Part shown: piece by piece, positions 1-12,380 of the stretch | How the letters are laid out: every line of letters starts with the position of its first letter | Position numbering within the stretch: the stretch's first letter is position 1 | From: Chara braunii | Lineage: Eukaryota; Streptophyta; Charophyceae; Charales; Characeae | Assembly (NCBI GenBank): GCA_003427395.1 | Contig: BFEA01000062.1 | Location: forward strand, 2,307,274 to 2,368,581 | Length of the DNA: 61,308 nucleotides | Reading direction: 5' to 3' | Made by a program: the position numbers and the translations under genes | The notes under the pieces: model-generated | What the model saw: the letters and a program-made list of their open reading frames with translations, nothing else | What the model was told of the DNA's origin: nothing | Database searches by the model: none

Positions 1-58
<58 letters not shown>

Positions 59-86
59 TTGAAACACACACACACACACATACATT

Positions 87-124
<38 letters not shown>

Positions 125-128
125 CACA
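1..128. repeat. CA microsatellite
   Basis: Nearly pure CA dinucleotides with two short breaks (tacattgaa and tacattcaa). The open frames here are His-Thr runs and are not genes. Confidence 0.95.
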
Positions 129-460
129 CAAATATTAAAAGGCCCCAGAAAAAAAAAAATATATATATATATTTTTTCCATTCCTTGATTGTTTCCTTAG
201 GACAAAAAAAAAAAGAAAAAAAACGTAAAAACGAAGAATACAAAGAACTGCCAACCAAAAATCCCCCCCCCCCCAATTTTTTTTTTTTTTTTAAGTTTAT
301 TTTTCAATTTCTCTTCTCCACCTTTTTTATTTTTTATTTTTTATAATTCTAAAAACTTATCTGTTTCCAAAAAAACAAATATGGGGTTATAAGGATTAAA
401 AACCCCTACAACCCCCCCTTTTTTTCTTTTTTTTTTTACCCATTACTTAATTCAGAAAAA
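129..460. other. A/T homopolymer-rich spacer
   Basis: Runs of A, T and C with a short TA array. No gene, RNA or element edge is visible. Confidence 0.7.
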
Positions 461-544
461 AATGCGGCAAATACACGTCCACAGCGCGGACGAGGTCGGC
501 TACGGACGCGGGCGTATATACGGCAGCCCTCCGAGGTCGACTTT

Positions 545-1005
545 CGTAGCCTACGACAAGATAGGTTTCCGCGGGGCACAACTTGCCCCTAAGGGGTCTC
601 GTGAAGAGGCGGGAGCCCTACGCTCAACAACGATACATAAATAATCTCGTGAACCACCGAGATGGACACAGTCTCGTCGTCACTTCGTCGCTCTAGCCGG
701 GTGCGTCAGTCGTACTTCACACGGTCCCCTACGAAAGGATAGGTTCTTGCGGGGCAGGACTTACTATCCCTAAGGGGCTATCACCACCCTTAGAGACATA
801 TCTCTACTGAGTTACTAACCCGCGCGTGAAAGTTTTTAGATGCAATTGCAGTGGTAGGTCGGCCGAGGGTGTTTACTCGTTTGCTGTAGTATAGGTACAT
901 TTGGTGAAAACGCCAACTGGACCCGAACGTTGTTCCCTCCTTGGGGCGCTGATCTCCTAAGTATGAAGCGCACGCCGGTCGACTAGGACGATCTCAACCA
1001 AGCGT
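545..1005 (-). repeat. Dispersed repeat family A, copy 1 plus a partial copy
   Basis: About 715-1005 matches 3735-4020 over roughly 285 bp at perhaps 70% identity; shared blocks include ggtaggtcggccgagggtg and the phrase ggcgctgatctcc. A short partial copy lies at 545-612 (cgcggggcacaacttg, cctaaggggtct). Read on the minus strand, the middle looks like a tRNA 5' half: TAGTAACTCAGTAGAG has the form of a pol III A box. I see no clear B box, so a tRNA-headed SINE is only a suggestion. Confidence 0.55.
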
Positions 1006-1870
1006 GAAACCCACTACTCAATCCTAGTTCCTCGAACATATAACTAAAAAAAACAATTACAATGATCGAATATAACTTTAACGAAACGAATCGACCGTAG
1101 TCGATAGAAACATACATCCAAGTCAACATAAGTTCAAACGATAATCGAAAAGAACGAAGCATATAATAATTAAACTAAAAATACAAGATCGAAATAAAAC
1201 CAACCATCTCGGGTCGAACTCGATAAAACTCAATAAGTTGAGAAAACGAGAAGTTGATTTAACCAGTAAACTCGGTTCAACCGACAGGGTAGTCGGACTG
1301 CCTCGATTTTGACTTCATGAGACATGCTGTCAAGGATATCCATTTCGTCCTACCTACTGCTGACCTAGGATTAGGCACACACACACCCGTCTTCATACAT
1401 TTATAATCCTTTTGGATGACAGACTGCTTTGCGGATGATTCTTGATCAAGTGTGTTGCTTGAAGTATTGCATGTATGACAAGAATCAAGGTCATTCGACA
1501 TGCTGCCACAATCATCATTATTATAGAAAAAATGTCGTCACCTGATTTATCCATCCCTGATCCACACTGTTTGTGGTGCGAACCTCATCTGCGCAAGTGG
1601 CGCCTACGAGAATCCACTTTATCCTAGTAGCTCTACGGACCGGGTTTCTTTTGGCGTCGGTCCGGATGAAGTCATGACACCTAAATCCGTCTACCGGGCT
1701 AAATGACGTCATCTCGCTCCTGTTCAGGACTGAGAGAACAAATTGGCCACGCCCTTTGCCATCACGCACCCAACCCTCTAGGATGTGGTCTATGGATACT
1801 TTGTCCCCTTCCCACAAGCGGTTATCGCAACTTATCGGGTAGCTGAAAATTCAGGAATGAAAATTCCGAA
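1006..1870. other. No gene seen
   Basis: AT-rich sequence on the left and mixed sequence on the right. The only open frames are under 100 codons and resemble no family I know. Confidence 0.6.
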
Positions 1871-2376
1871 GTGAGAGTTTTGAGCAGTCTGAAAATCTTG
1901 AATGATCATGAAGTAGTGAAAGGTCCGAAGACCCTAAAAACCACCTGTTTAGGCAGGCTGCATCCTGAAGTGGTGAAGGGTCTCCTGAAGTGGTCAAGTG
2001 AAGTTTTTGGCGGTCTGAAAATCCCGAATAGTCCTGAAGTGGTGAATAGTCCGAAGATCATGAAAACCACCCTTTACCACTTCAGGATGTAGCCTGTCTA
2101 AACAGGTGGTTTTCAGGATCTTCGGAGCTTTCACCACTGTAGGACCATTCGGGATTTTCATACTTGAATTGTCCTGAAGTGGTGAAAGGTCTGAAGACCC
2201 AGAAAACCACCTGTTCAGGCAGACTGCATCCTGAAGTGTTGAAGGGTGTCCTGAAGTCGTGAAGGGTGTCCTGAAGTCGTGAAAGGTCTGAAGACCCTGA
2301 AAACCACCTGTTTAGGTAGGCTGCATCCTGAAGACTAGTTGTGAAGGGTGTCATGAAGTGGTGATGAAAAATACGA
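1871..2376. repeat. Complex satellite built on cctgaagtggtgaa
   Basis: At least seven direct copies of cctgaagtggtgaagggt or close variants lie at about 1973, 1993, 2033, 2173, 2229, 2249 and 2269. They are interleaved with gaaaaccacctgtttaggcagg blocks. An inverted copy of the block (accacttcagg, cctgtctaaacagg) lies at 2075-2150, so the array can fold on itself. Confidence 0.85.
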
Positions 2377-3009
2377 TTGTTATTAACCTTTTCTCCCCCT
2401 TGCCCGAACACAAGACTCGGATTTCAGAGGTTGGGTCGTCACCACCGAATTGGCAAAGTACCACCCCCGACAAATCGGGTTCACTCCAAGTCAATAACAG
2501 CGTCGACTCCTAAAGCATACGAGCCCCCGCCTTGGATGCTACCTAGAGAGAGGGGGGGACGATTAAACCCAAAGTAGAACGGTCTATATGTTCCTCCCAC
2601 ACAATCAGGGAACTTAGATGAAAAAATAAAAGAAGCAGATGAGGAATTAAGAAGAAGATGGGTTTCCGGAATAGAACACCTTGGGGGTAAAAACTACGTT
2701 CATTGAAGTTTCACGTTTTCCTTTCGTAATTCCACCTTTCCTTTTCTCACCCCTCTAGTAATTCCCTTTTAATTCAATGCATTGCGCATTAGATGATTAT
2801 AAGAAGTTTAGGAAGAGAAAATAAAAACTCGTCCAAACCATTTACTTTTCTTTTCCCTCCAAGCATGTATCTTTTTTATTTTTTTACATATCTACACACA
2901 TCATAACCATCACAATTTCAATGAAGAAAAAGATAAAAGAAACAATTTCCACATGCAGTCAATTTTTCCGTTCATACCCTATAACCACGGCCACACACCA
3001 CCCTTACTA

Positions 3010-3011
<2 letters not shown>
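2377..3011. other. No gene seen
   Basis: Unique-looking AT-rich sequence with no long frame, RNA fold or element edge. Confidence 0.6.

Positions 3012-3048
<37 letters not shown>
3012..3048. repeat. 37-base T run
   Basis: Uninterrupted T tract. It could be the poly(A) tail of a minus-strand retroposon ending here, but no element body is recognised to its right. Confidence 0.85.
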
Positions 3049-3049
<1 letters not shown>

Positions 3050-3109
3050 TCGAAGCGACGCGCCTGCTGCACGCCATTTTTTTCCGAGCCTGTTTCTTTA
3101 GTGCAAGGA

Positions 3110-3440
3110 AAATGAACAGAAGCGAGATGACAATATTCAGAATACACAATCACATTGGACATCAGATCGTATCACAGTGTTTAGAAAGTAGCATTGCACC
3201 AATATGACACCAGTGGAGATAGTAGCACTGAAAGCCAATGCCAATGACAGTTTGCTCTCGCCATCGCCAACATAAGTATCCGGTCCCTATCTTCCTGCTT
3301 CACGCCCGACGCCCAACCTGCTCCCTACACAGCTACTACTAGCCTGTTGACGTCAGCATCACCCGAAGTACTTGAAGATGTCGCCATGCAGAACCATCGC
3401 CAATACCAGGTATATGCCCTCACATTATCATCATCATCAT
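3110..3440 (-). repeat. Retroposon-like family B, copy 1
   Basis: Shares with the copies at 5336, 7176, 7845 and 8977 a right end of the form gaccatcgccaataccaggta followed by a pyrimidine or CAT-rich tract, and a middle with cgcccgacgcccaacctgctc then ctacacagctact. This copy lacks the TAA array of its relatives. Confidence 0.6.
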
Positions 3441-3734
3441 CCTTCTCTCTCTCCCTTGACTCTCTCCCACGTCTTCCTTTGTTGTACACCTGAAGACCAC
3501 CCCTGCGCCTCACTGTACATCCAAGCCTGCCAACTATGGAGGCTGCGCTATGATATTGCCCTCAGCAGCACCCTCCTCCTTGCACGACCGCACATGCTTG
3601 CACCTCGCCTCTCAGCGCTGTTTGCGCGGCGGTCCCGCGCCCACGATGGGGAGCGTTGAACCTCACGGTCGTATCACGCAGGATTTTACCTTTGAAGAAC
3701 AACGAGTCACCACTCTGACCGTGCGTGCGGGCTA

Positions 3735-4020
3735 TACCTCTCACGACGGCCCGCGACAGGTCGGGACGTCGCGAGGTACAACTTGCCTCTACCCGAGGGG
3801 CTGTCACCACCCTCAGTTAGGCGTATCCCTGCTGAGCTACCGGCCCACATGCGAAGGCTTTTACATGCCTTTGTAGAGGTAGGTCGGCCGAGGGCGTTTT
3901 TTCAATCGCCGTAGCATAGGTATACGCGCGGTTGAACGCCTAAGACTGACCCGTTTACGTGTCGGGTACCGGGGTGCTGATCTCCCGAACCGACTTACTG
4001 TTCAGGTCGACTTGACTAAC
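3735..4020 (-). repeat. Dispersed repeat family A, copy 2
   Basis: Counterpart of 715-1005. On the minus strand the middle reads GGGCCGGTAGCTCAGCAGGG, which fits a tRNA acceptor stem and A box. The expected B box is not recognisable, so the tRNA origin is tentative. Confidence 0.55.
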
Positions 4021-5335
4021 GATCTATCGCGCATACTAATTTTCTAATCTATCTGCATATAACCCATAACTCATGTATGTTATAAAATTATTTCAGAGTG
4101 ATGCAAACATAATGAATACTTTTCAAAAGTTGAGACTGGGGAGGCAAGGAGATATCTTTTACATTCTTACACAAACAGAGGCAAACATCAGAATGAACAG
4201 AGTTTAACTTTCGAAAGAGAAAACAATCAATAGGCTCTTGGCCTTTCAAGCAAACATCTTTACCAAAGGTAGGCTCATGGCCTGCCAAATATGCATCAGA
4301 ATAAAATAATAAGTTAATGGCCTTGCCAATTGTCCTACTCTATTCAGCATCAAGGAGTAGAGTCAAAACATCCAAACCAAATGTATAAAGGTTACGAGTC
4401 GACGAAATGTCTGAGTCGAGGCTCAATATAAGTTCAGCAATGCGAGTAGAGTGAATAGCACGTGGTTAGTCTTCTTACCGACCTGCAAACAAGTGTCAAT
4501 CACATTACACAATCCTAGCAGAGTCAACCATTCATTCACTCCTCCACACATTACACTTACGCTTTCAAACCTTTCAGCCAGACATTCCCTTTTCGACTTA
4601 GTCATTCAAGAATCTCATTTGACAAAACACAGACCCTTTAGACAATGACCCGAAAATGAGAAATGCCATTTAGTGCAGAGGTAGATGCAAAGTGTGGGTG
4701 TAGAGGGTGAGTGAAGGTTGAGTGAGTTGGTAAACCAACTTATTAAGGCAATAACATGCAGTCTTGTACAAACCCATAACGAGTCTCCTTGCCTAAAATG
4801 ACCTGCAAATACATACAGGTCACAAGATCTCAACACTTCCCTCACTATCGGCCCACACGAAGTTCAGCAATGCGAACTTCAATTCTATCGGTGGACTAAA
4901 ATATAGTTCGATCAAATGTAAGTATGAAGTAAGAAGACTCCGACAGAAGCCTTCACCTCATACTTACTCAAGCAGTAGGATAACTCAGACATGAGTATCC
5001 TACCACTTGTCTTAGTCTAACTGGTTCAGACTTAGACAGATCATGGGATAACCCGCACAGGGGTAACCCATCTTCACTCTGTCAACCTAACTATCTAAGA
5101 TATGTGCATACGTAGAGAGAGTAATAGGATGTTCCTCACCCTGGAGCCTTATCCTGTCACCCGTCCTCCATTCATTCATCAATCAATCTGCACTCACACT
5201 TGCTCTAGGCTAGCATGCGCGAACCCAGACAGTGGCTCTAACTAGGCATGGGTTCACATGCACATGACATTGTGTGATTGTGTCAGCAATCAGACCAGAA
5301 CAAACGTATAGGTAAAGAAACAACAACATATAATA
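4021..5335. other. No gene seen
   Basis: AT-leaning intergenic DNA. All open frames are under 80 codons and resemble no family. Confidence 0.6.
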
Positions 5336-5347
5336 ATAATAAAAATG

Positions 5348-5394
<47 letters not shown>

Positions 5395-5735
5395 TAATAA
5401 TAATAACAATAATAATAATAAGGAATATGAACGAACGCGCTACACTGAAGTCTAGGCTACAATCAATCATACAGAAGTCCAGATAATCATTTAACGAGCA
5501 GACTTGAAATGCATCCCATCCAAATAAGAGCGATGTACTGATCTCGTGAGCCAACGGTCGAACCCACAGTGTTCAATGTCGCCTATACTATCTGGTGCCC
5601 AGTCTACTGTACTCATCCTGTCTATCCTACCTACACCTTTGAAACAGGTTCACTTCAACTTTGAAAACCAATGTGCATGACGTTAGTACCATAGTTGACT
5701 TCTCACACGCACCAGATACGTATCTCTCTCCCTCT
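5336..5735 (-). repeat. Family B, copy 2, with TAA array
   Basis: A TAA array (about 5336-5420) is followed by a diverged family B body with tctggtgcccag and a right end ccagatacgtatctctctcc. On the minus strand the array is a 3' TTA tail, as expected of a retroposon. Confidence 0.6.
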
Positions 5736-6509
5736 TGCTTTTTATCTCTCTCTATGTCTCACTCTCCGTGTGTACGTGTCTTAGGAATCCCAACTGTAGC
5801 ATAAGTCCTGGTTGCTACAGTGCCAAAAGTCAAGTCTGCAGTCTTCCGGAAGACCCGGAAGTGACCTCTCATGATCAAGTAGGAAGTCCGTATGCAAGTG
5901 GGCAAGTGAGCAGTCTTACACAGTCCGGTCAACGGTACCCAGTCCCGGTCACACATTGTCAAGTCAGCAGGTACAATGTGGGACTGTGTTCCAAGGGTCC
6001 GGTGGAGAGGAGCAGACCAGCGACCAACAAAGTATAATTTAAGAGGCAGCGTCCACTCCTTCATTCATTTTCTCTTGCAAGCCATGCAGCAGTGCTGCCC
6101 GTCTGTCTATCTATTGCTATCTGTGTTTGTCAATCTGTCTGTCCGGTTGTCTGTCCGGTTGTCCGTCCGGTTGTCTGCTTGTCTGTGCCTGCCTGTGTCT
6201 GTTGGTCCCTTTGTCTGTTTGTATGCAGCTACCCAGTAAGCATCTGGACCCAGCGAAAGTCTGCAGCTGTACTCTGTCCAGATCCTCGGTTGTGAGTCAG
6301 TTTGTACAACTGTGCGTAGGTGATCTGAGACCAGACCGCCTCGTCTAACTCCACATAAGGCCCGTTCCCCAGGACGTCAACATTCAGTCCTGCTATGCTG
6401 CCTTGACGCTGACTTCGCACTGGTTTGACGCTAGCTGTGTGCTGGTACTGTGGACGACGACGCAGGACTGTGGCAGCATGCTGGCCTGGCACTTTCTATA
6501 CTGAGCGCC
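5736..6509. repeat. Mostly unique spacer with a 12-bp tandem
   Basis: Three copies of ctgtccggttgt lie at 6139-6174 inside a longer CTGT-rich stretch. Nothing gene-like is seen. Confidence 0.6.
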
Positions 6510-6838
6510 AGCCTCCGCTGACGTGGAGCAGGTCATCTGTCGACCTCGCTGATGTGGCGCAGGTCATCTGTTGACCTCGCTGATGTGGCGCAGATCATCT
6601 GTCGACCTCGCTGATGTGGCGCAGGTCATCTGTCGACCTCGCTGATGTGGCGCAGGTCATCTGTTGACCTCGCTGATGTGGCGCAGNAGATCATCTGTCG
6701 ACCTCGCTGATGTGGCGCAGGTCATCTGTCGACCTCGCTGATGTGGCGCAGGTCATCTGTTGACCTCGCTGATGTGGCGCAGGTCATCTGTCCATCTCGC
6801 TGATGTGGCGCAGGTCATCTGTCTGCATCTGCTGCTAA
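6510..6838. repeat. 31-bp minisatellite, about 10-11 copies
   Basis: The unit contains gacctcgctgatgtggcgca followed by ggtcatctgtc and repeats every 31 bp (6541, 6572, 6603 and so on). Units vary mainly at tcgac/ttgac and caggtc/cagatc. A single N at 6687 sits inside an out-of-register unit, so copy number may be wrong in this assembly. The sequence after it (6839-7045) repeats looser versions such as acgtggcatggccacgc. Confidence 0.95.
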
Positions 6839-7173
6839 CGTGGCATGGCCACGCCGTCTACCTGCCGGTACAGGTCCTCAGTCTGCACTTCTGATCTGGC
6901 GCCGACCACTTGTCTGCAATGTCGGTGTGGCACCGGCCATGCTGTCTACACCGGCGGTGCAGCGCAGGCCACTCGTGTCTGCTACCGTGGCACTACCGCC
7001 GCTTTACTGTTGACGTGGCATTGGCCACGCTGTCTACTCCCCCTCCACTCTCTCTGTCTACGGGTAGCGAGACGTATCAGATGTCACTTTTCACAATTAC
7101 CTGAGACATCGTGCGGATCTGAGTCAACTAGTACTATGACACCTAACGAGTATCTCCCGGTTTCAGGTTTACT

Positions 7174-7175
7174 AC

Positions 7176-7212
<37 letters not shown>

Positions 7213-7590
7213 TGATGCAAGGAATACGAATGTGAACAAAATACAGAAAACCAAGTTGCAAAATCACACAGTTGTCCAAGTAATCAATTCCAAGCAGAGA
7301 GTATAAATGCACCGAGAAACCATCCATATAGAGTGATGCAATGAAGTAGTGAGCCCATGTTCAAGCCCGTAGGCCACACCAACAGAGTATCCAAAGTCGC
7401 TTCTCTCTCTGGTGCCTGGCGCCCAGCGCCCAATCTATTCTCTACACAGCTACCATCTGTCTACTAATTGACAATGCAACTGTTGATATTAGCAGCTAAC
7501 AGAGTACTTGAAGATGTTGCTCAATGCAGACCATCGCCAATACCAGGTACGTGCCCCTACATCATCATCCTCATCCCTCTCTCTCTCTCA
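7174..7590 (-). repeat. Family B, copy 3
   Basis: Fullest copy: TAA array 7174-7212, then aaaccaagttgcaaaatcac, gaaaccatccatatagag, agcccgtaggccacaccaac, gtgcctggcgcccagcgccc, and the right end gaccatcgccaataccaggt followed by a CT tract. The minus-strand reading gives a body of about 370 bp with a 3' TTA tail. No reverse transcriptase is present. Confidence 0.75.
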
Positions 7591-7844
7591 CTTTGTCTGT
7601 CTGTCAGTTTGTTTCTTTGTGTGTCTGTTTTGTCTCTCCCTCCCTTTTCTTTCTTCCTCTCTTTCTCGTTTCTCATCTCTTTCCTCCTCCTCTTCCTCTG
7701 CATGTTTCCTCCTTTTTCCTTTTTGATGATAAAGTTCAATGAATTTCTCACAACACCCCCAACAGCAACCCGTCGAGTTCACTGTGGTCCAGAAGCTTCA
7801 CTGGACCATTCAGGCGGCCGATGTGAATGGGAACGATATACAAG

Positions 7845-8165
7845 AAACCAAGTTGCGTAATCACACAGATGTCCAAGTGGTAGTGTACAGGCAGAGAGCA
7901 CAAATACACCGAGAACCATCCATATCAAGCAATACAATGTAGTAGTGAGCCCATATTCAAGCCCGTAGGCCACACCAACAGAGTATCCAAAGTCGCTTCT
8001 CTCTGTCTGGTGCCTAGTGCCCAGCCTGCTCTAGCCGACTATCCTACCTACAGCTGATTCGCGCAACAGGCTCACTTCGACCCTCGAAGACCAACGTGAC
8101 TGTCAAAACCATAGCCGACCCCTCTTCATGTACCAGGTATGTATCTCGTCACCCTCAATCAGACC
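7845..8165 (-). repeat. Family B, copy 4
   Basis: High similarity to copy 3 over aaaccaagttgcgtaatcac, gagaaccatccatatcaag and agcccgtaggccacaccaac. The right half (accatagccgacccctcttc then gtaccaggtatgt) matches copy 2 better. No TAA array adjoins it on the left. Confidence 0.75.
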
Positions 8166-8244
8166 TTGATAACCCCATTCTCGCCTCCTTCCTTGAAGGC
8201 CACCAGATCACCCGCATCAACCCCTGACATTATAGGTGGGATTA

Positions 8245-8372
8245 AAGCACAACAATAATAATAGTTGTAATAATAATAAAATAATCATAATAATCATAAT
8301 GATATTAATAATAATAATCATAATGATATTAATAATAACAATAATAATAATAACAATAATAATAATGTAATC
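8245..8372. repeat. Imperfect TAA array
   Basis: TAA repeats with CAT and AT interruptions, possibly the tail of another decayed family B copy. Confidence 0.85.
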
Positions 8373-8584
8373 AGACCCGCTTTCTTTAACACTCCGCATA
8401 CATGCAACAAATGGTGACTCACCCTGGCGCACTGCGCCCACTCAAAGCTCAGAGTTATTGAACCTGAGAACACAGTTCATATCCAAACTCTCTTCGACAG
8501 GCTATGGCGCATCAGCGCCTGTACATCCCAACTCGTCACTGTGTCCGGCACTGTTCACGCACACTCCACTCTGGATCTCCCTGA

Positions 8585-8805
8585 ATACTCCACACACACT
8601 CACTTTGTATCCCGCACACACACATACACTTACTAACTCTGACACTACAGCGGCTACGGCCGCATTATTAAAGCAAGCACATGGACGCACATACACACAC
8701 ATACATACGGACACATACATATACACACACACACATGTACACACTCACACACATACGGGCGAGCACACACATACAATCACACATACACACATACATACAG
8801 TAGTA
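8585..8805. repeat. Cryptic CA-rich tract
   Basis: Imperfect CACACATA repeats in two blocks. The flanking sequence shows nothing else. Confidence 0.8.
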
Positions 8806-8974
8806 GTGTAGAATCTGTGTTTAGCGGTAGGCGCATCCGATCTGCTCATCCCACCGATGGAGTAGAGCGAGGCTAGCCGCGGGTTCGGGGACTGTCCCGT
8901 TGGCCGGTGTGTTGCTCAGACCTCGATCTTTCCCAACATGCACCAGGTCATAATCACGGTTAGGTAATTTAGAC

Positions 8975-8975
<1 letters not shown>

Positions 8976-9031
<56 letters not shown>

Positions 9032-9375
9032 TAATGAACAATAGCGAACTTTCAGAAACCAAGCGGCATCATACACACGAGACCAGATAGTCGTGACCTC
9101 GAGCAAAAAGCAGAATTTAATGACGAGTTTCACCAAATAAGAGTACACCAAACGCTCATAATTGACAATGCTGGAATAGTCTCATCATCATCATCAACGA
9201 AGAAACAATGTTGATATCCTATCTGGCGCTCGGCGCCCAGACTACAGATGGCAGGTCCTATCTAGCCTACCTACGATCCCACTGACGTCGTCAACAGCTC
9301 TCCCGAAGTATGAGCAGATCTCGGACCATGCCGTCGCATCAAGTACCAGGTATGTTCGTCGCATCACTCACAACC
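8976..9375 (-). repeat. Family B, copy 5
   Basis: TAA array 8976-9026, then a diverged body with aaccaagcggcatcat, tggcgctcggcgcccag and the right end catcaagtaccaggtatg. Same orientation as the other four copies. Confidence 0.65.
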
Positions 9376-9674
9376 TCGATCCCCCCCACACAGTATGCCA
9401 CGTGCACCCCCATCGGCAGACCGCCAAGATCACCGCAATCCTGACACTTCACTGGACCATTCAATCGGTAGGAGCGACGGTCGGTGCGTACAAAGGGCAG
9501 GGACGTAATCATCGCGAGTTGATGACTCGCGCTTACTGGGCATTCCTCGTTAAAGATCAATAATTACAACAATCTATCCCCGACACGATGATCCTTAGGA
9601 AGGTCACCTGGGCCTTTCGACCAGGCAATCGACTCGTTGGATTCATCGGTGTAGCGCGCGTGCAGCCAGGTAAG

Positions 9675-9675
<1 letters not shown>

Positions 9676-9741
<66 letters not shown>

Positions 9742-9798
9742 TCTCTCTCTCTCTCTCACCTACATTAGTGCACGCACACACTCCCAGTCACACACACA

Positions 9799-9842
<44 letters not shown>
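9676..9842. repeat. CT array followed by CA array
   Basis: (CT)n at 9676-9757 and (CA)n at 9789-9842. Ser-Leu and Arg-Glu open frames over it are artefacts. Confidence 0.95.
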
Positions 9843-9844
<2 letters not shown>

Positions 9845-10314
9845 ATAGTGGTAGTGTATATTTCCATGTCCTAGCAGTAGATTCATTCGATTTAGTTCTC
9901 TCGATTGATACGAGTATAGTAGCTCACCTTTCTCCCTTTTAGCGGTAGATTCATTCGATTTGGGTCGGGAAGTAGGTCGGGTGATAGGAGACTTACCTGT
10001 TCTTTCTCCCTTCGTCCTTATCATCGTCGTCGTCGGCGGCGGCGTCGTAGTTGTTATAGTACTTGTCGTCGTAGTCGTCATCGTAGTCTCATTCTCACAT
10101 CGCAACGCGATCTGTCACACCGTGATCGATGCACCGGGGGGGTCGACAGGCATAAACGTGCACTCTGACAAGTTGGGTCATCGCGGACCCGATCCCCCGG
10201 CGCCAATAGCAGATCCATCTCGCATCTTACAAGTCTCCATCCTCGCATGCGGTAAGCACAGGGCGCATGACCGAGGCCACTCTCTCATGGTGGAGGCAAG
10301 ACGAGGTAAGCATC

Positions 10315-10436
10315 CTCTTCTCTTCTCTTCTTCTTCTTCTTCTTCTTCTTCTTCTCCTTTCCACTGCTTCTCCCACTACTTCTCCTACCACCTTCCCTTC
10401 TTCTTCTTCTTCTTCTTCTTCTTCTTCTTCTTCTTG
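10315..10436. repeat. Two TTC arrays
   Basis: TTC triplets at about 10315-10356 and 10397-10436. The open frames crossing them encode only Ser, Leu or Glu runs. Confidence 0.9.
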
Positions 10437-12364
10437 CGTGCCTGTTTCTTCCGCGCGATCGAGTCCACCTTTCTCCTCGCTGTCGCGCGCTACCCCTGTT
10501 GCCATGCCCGGGCCTGTCGTCACCTTTATCACGCTCCGCTCACTGTTTCACTCGCGCGGTCATCTTCTTCCGTTCGGCCATCTCCTTTGTTCCCCCCCCC
10601 GCTCATTCACTGGTCGCATCCCGCTTTCGGTCGTCTTGGCACGCATGAGTGAGCATCCCGCTTTCGGTCGTCTTGGCACGCATGGCTTTCTCACCCGCCC
10701 ACACGCGTGACTTCCTACGTTGGCCGTGGTGCGGGGTCGAATGAATCTTGTTGGAACGAATCTGCCCTGATTCCGTGACAGATCCATTGAAGTAAAACTC
10801 TCGGCCACAGTGACGGGACCGATGAGGAACAATAACAAAAATGAAATAGGGAATAAAAAAAAACAAGAAAATAAGAAAATAAGAAATAAGAAAAATAAAA
10901 ATAAGAAAATACAAAAAAAGAAAAACAAAATCTAACTGCTAACTTCTTAATCGTGTCAACTGTCGCCACTGCTCTAACTGTAACGAATCACGAATTCGAG
11001 GTCACCGGTTCAAGTCCCCGTCAGCCGAACGCAGGGCTAAAGTTGAGCTCCTTGCAAAAAGCAACTAGCTCAAAGGTCAGGCAGATTTAATCCCTAAGTT
11101 TATCACTTAACAACCTACACCCTAACCTACAGAGCTAGCTCCCACTTCAAGTAAAAGGAGAGCAGTTTCATTATGTATACAGCAACGGGGCGCAATTCTA
11201 CCAAAGGCCAGATCCCGTTTTGCGAGTCTTAGCGAGGGCACGCCTGCCGGCTGGTTCGCCTATCGGAGTGCTTATCCGTTTGAGTGTATGTGTAACCCGC
11301 TGGGTACTCAGTTGATCGGAAGGCCTGAAGGACTGGTGCTTTGCTGTGGCCGCGACATTTGGAGGCTCGTGGCGAGAAAAACACTCAAGTGGCGAGGAAA
11401 GAAGTCCGCGACACTCGAGAGTAACGGGAAATACTTAAGTAGCGGGTATGTCGGTACTACACTGAGTAGAGATATGTGTCAGATACTCGAGGCCGAGCAG
11501 AGGAAGACAAACGTTGGTATCTTTAGACGCCCAATACCGGTAGGTAGGCAGGTACCGGGCCAAGTCTCAGTGTGTGTCGTAGATTTACCCGACACAGCAT
11601 TAACTCAATCAACCCTTCGACACTCTCGGTCGGAGGGTAGTACTATCGATCCTAACCATCACAGCGCGCGTCATAACAACGCGCGCGCATACTCTCGAAA
11701 TTTTCTCACCGACTCGCCCAGGCCTCAAAGGCTGAGGAAATCGTTTAAAGTGTGACGCCAAAGCGCGCACACACTTTCCATTTCAGACCGGCCCCATCAT
11801 GGTAACCGACACCGTCGTTGTGTCAAATGCAAAAGCATGGCCAAATACCCTTGTAAGGGTATTTGTTCCGACAACGCTAGCAACAGCCAACGAGCTTCAG
11901 CTCCAGCAGCGCTGCCGCCAACATGCGAGTGCTCGAATGCCTGGCCAGGCAGCGAGCTCTTTCCTATATGGAAAGAGCCTGCCTCATTCGGCAGCCTGGT
12001 TGGGCTGGCCTGGGCCCAGAAGCTTCTGGTAGGCCCCAGGATGCTGCGTCTCTGGTGCAGCTACTGGCCTCATTCGGTTGGGCCTCTCAACTGTCTGTGA
12101 ATGAGGCCGCGAATCTCGCTCAGGGCCTGTGCTTTCGGAAAGGCCTAGAAGGCCTGGGAATTTCCACGCTGTTTGGCCTGTGTTTTCCTTCAACCAACTG
12201 GCGCAACGAACCCCAAATATAATTTGACAGCTTAGGGCCTCTGGCGATTTGTTAGGCCCGCCTTCACTTAGGGCGGACACATTTGCTGCAGGGGCCCCTT
12301 AGGCCTGCCGAGGACCCATATCCTTGCATTCCCTCCTCCTGTACTTCGATAGTCTTTTGAGAAG
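10437..12364. other. No gene supported
   Basis: A 155-codon frame at 11288-11755 resembles no family and lacks a coding look. 11900-12300 is rich in ggcct motifs and has a short inverted repeat (gctctttcc, 5-nt spacer, ggaaagagc) near 11955. Nothing else is seen. Confidence 0.5.
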
Positions 12365-12380
12365 TTTTTTTTTTTTTTTT
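12365..12380 (-). other. Poly(A) tail of the minus-strand LINE
   Basis: Sixteen T on the plus strand, about 600 bp past the last LINE coding motif. This is the expected place for a LINE 3' tail. Confidence 0.6.

Noticed and set aside
10985-11040. tRNA gene at ggtcaccggttcaagtcccc
   Set aside because: The B-box-like ggttcaagtcc is present, but the T stem pairs at only two of five positions and no acceptor stem can be drawn.
11288-11755. 155-codon frame as a small gene
   Set aside because: No family resemblance and no supporting neighbours; could be chance.
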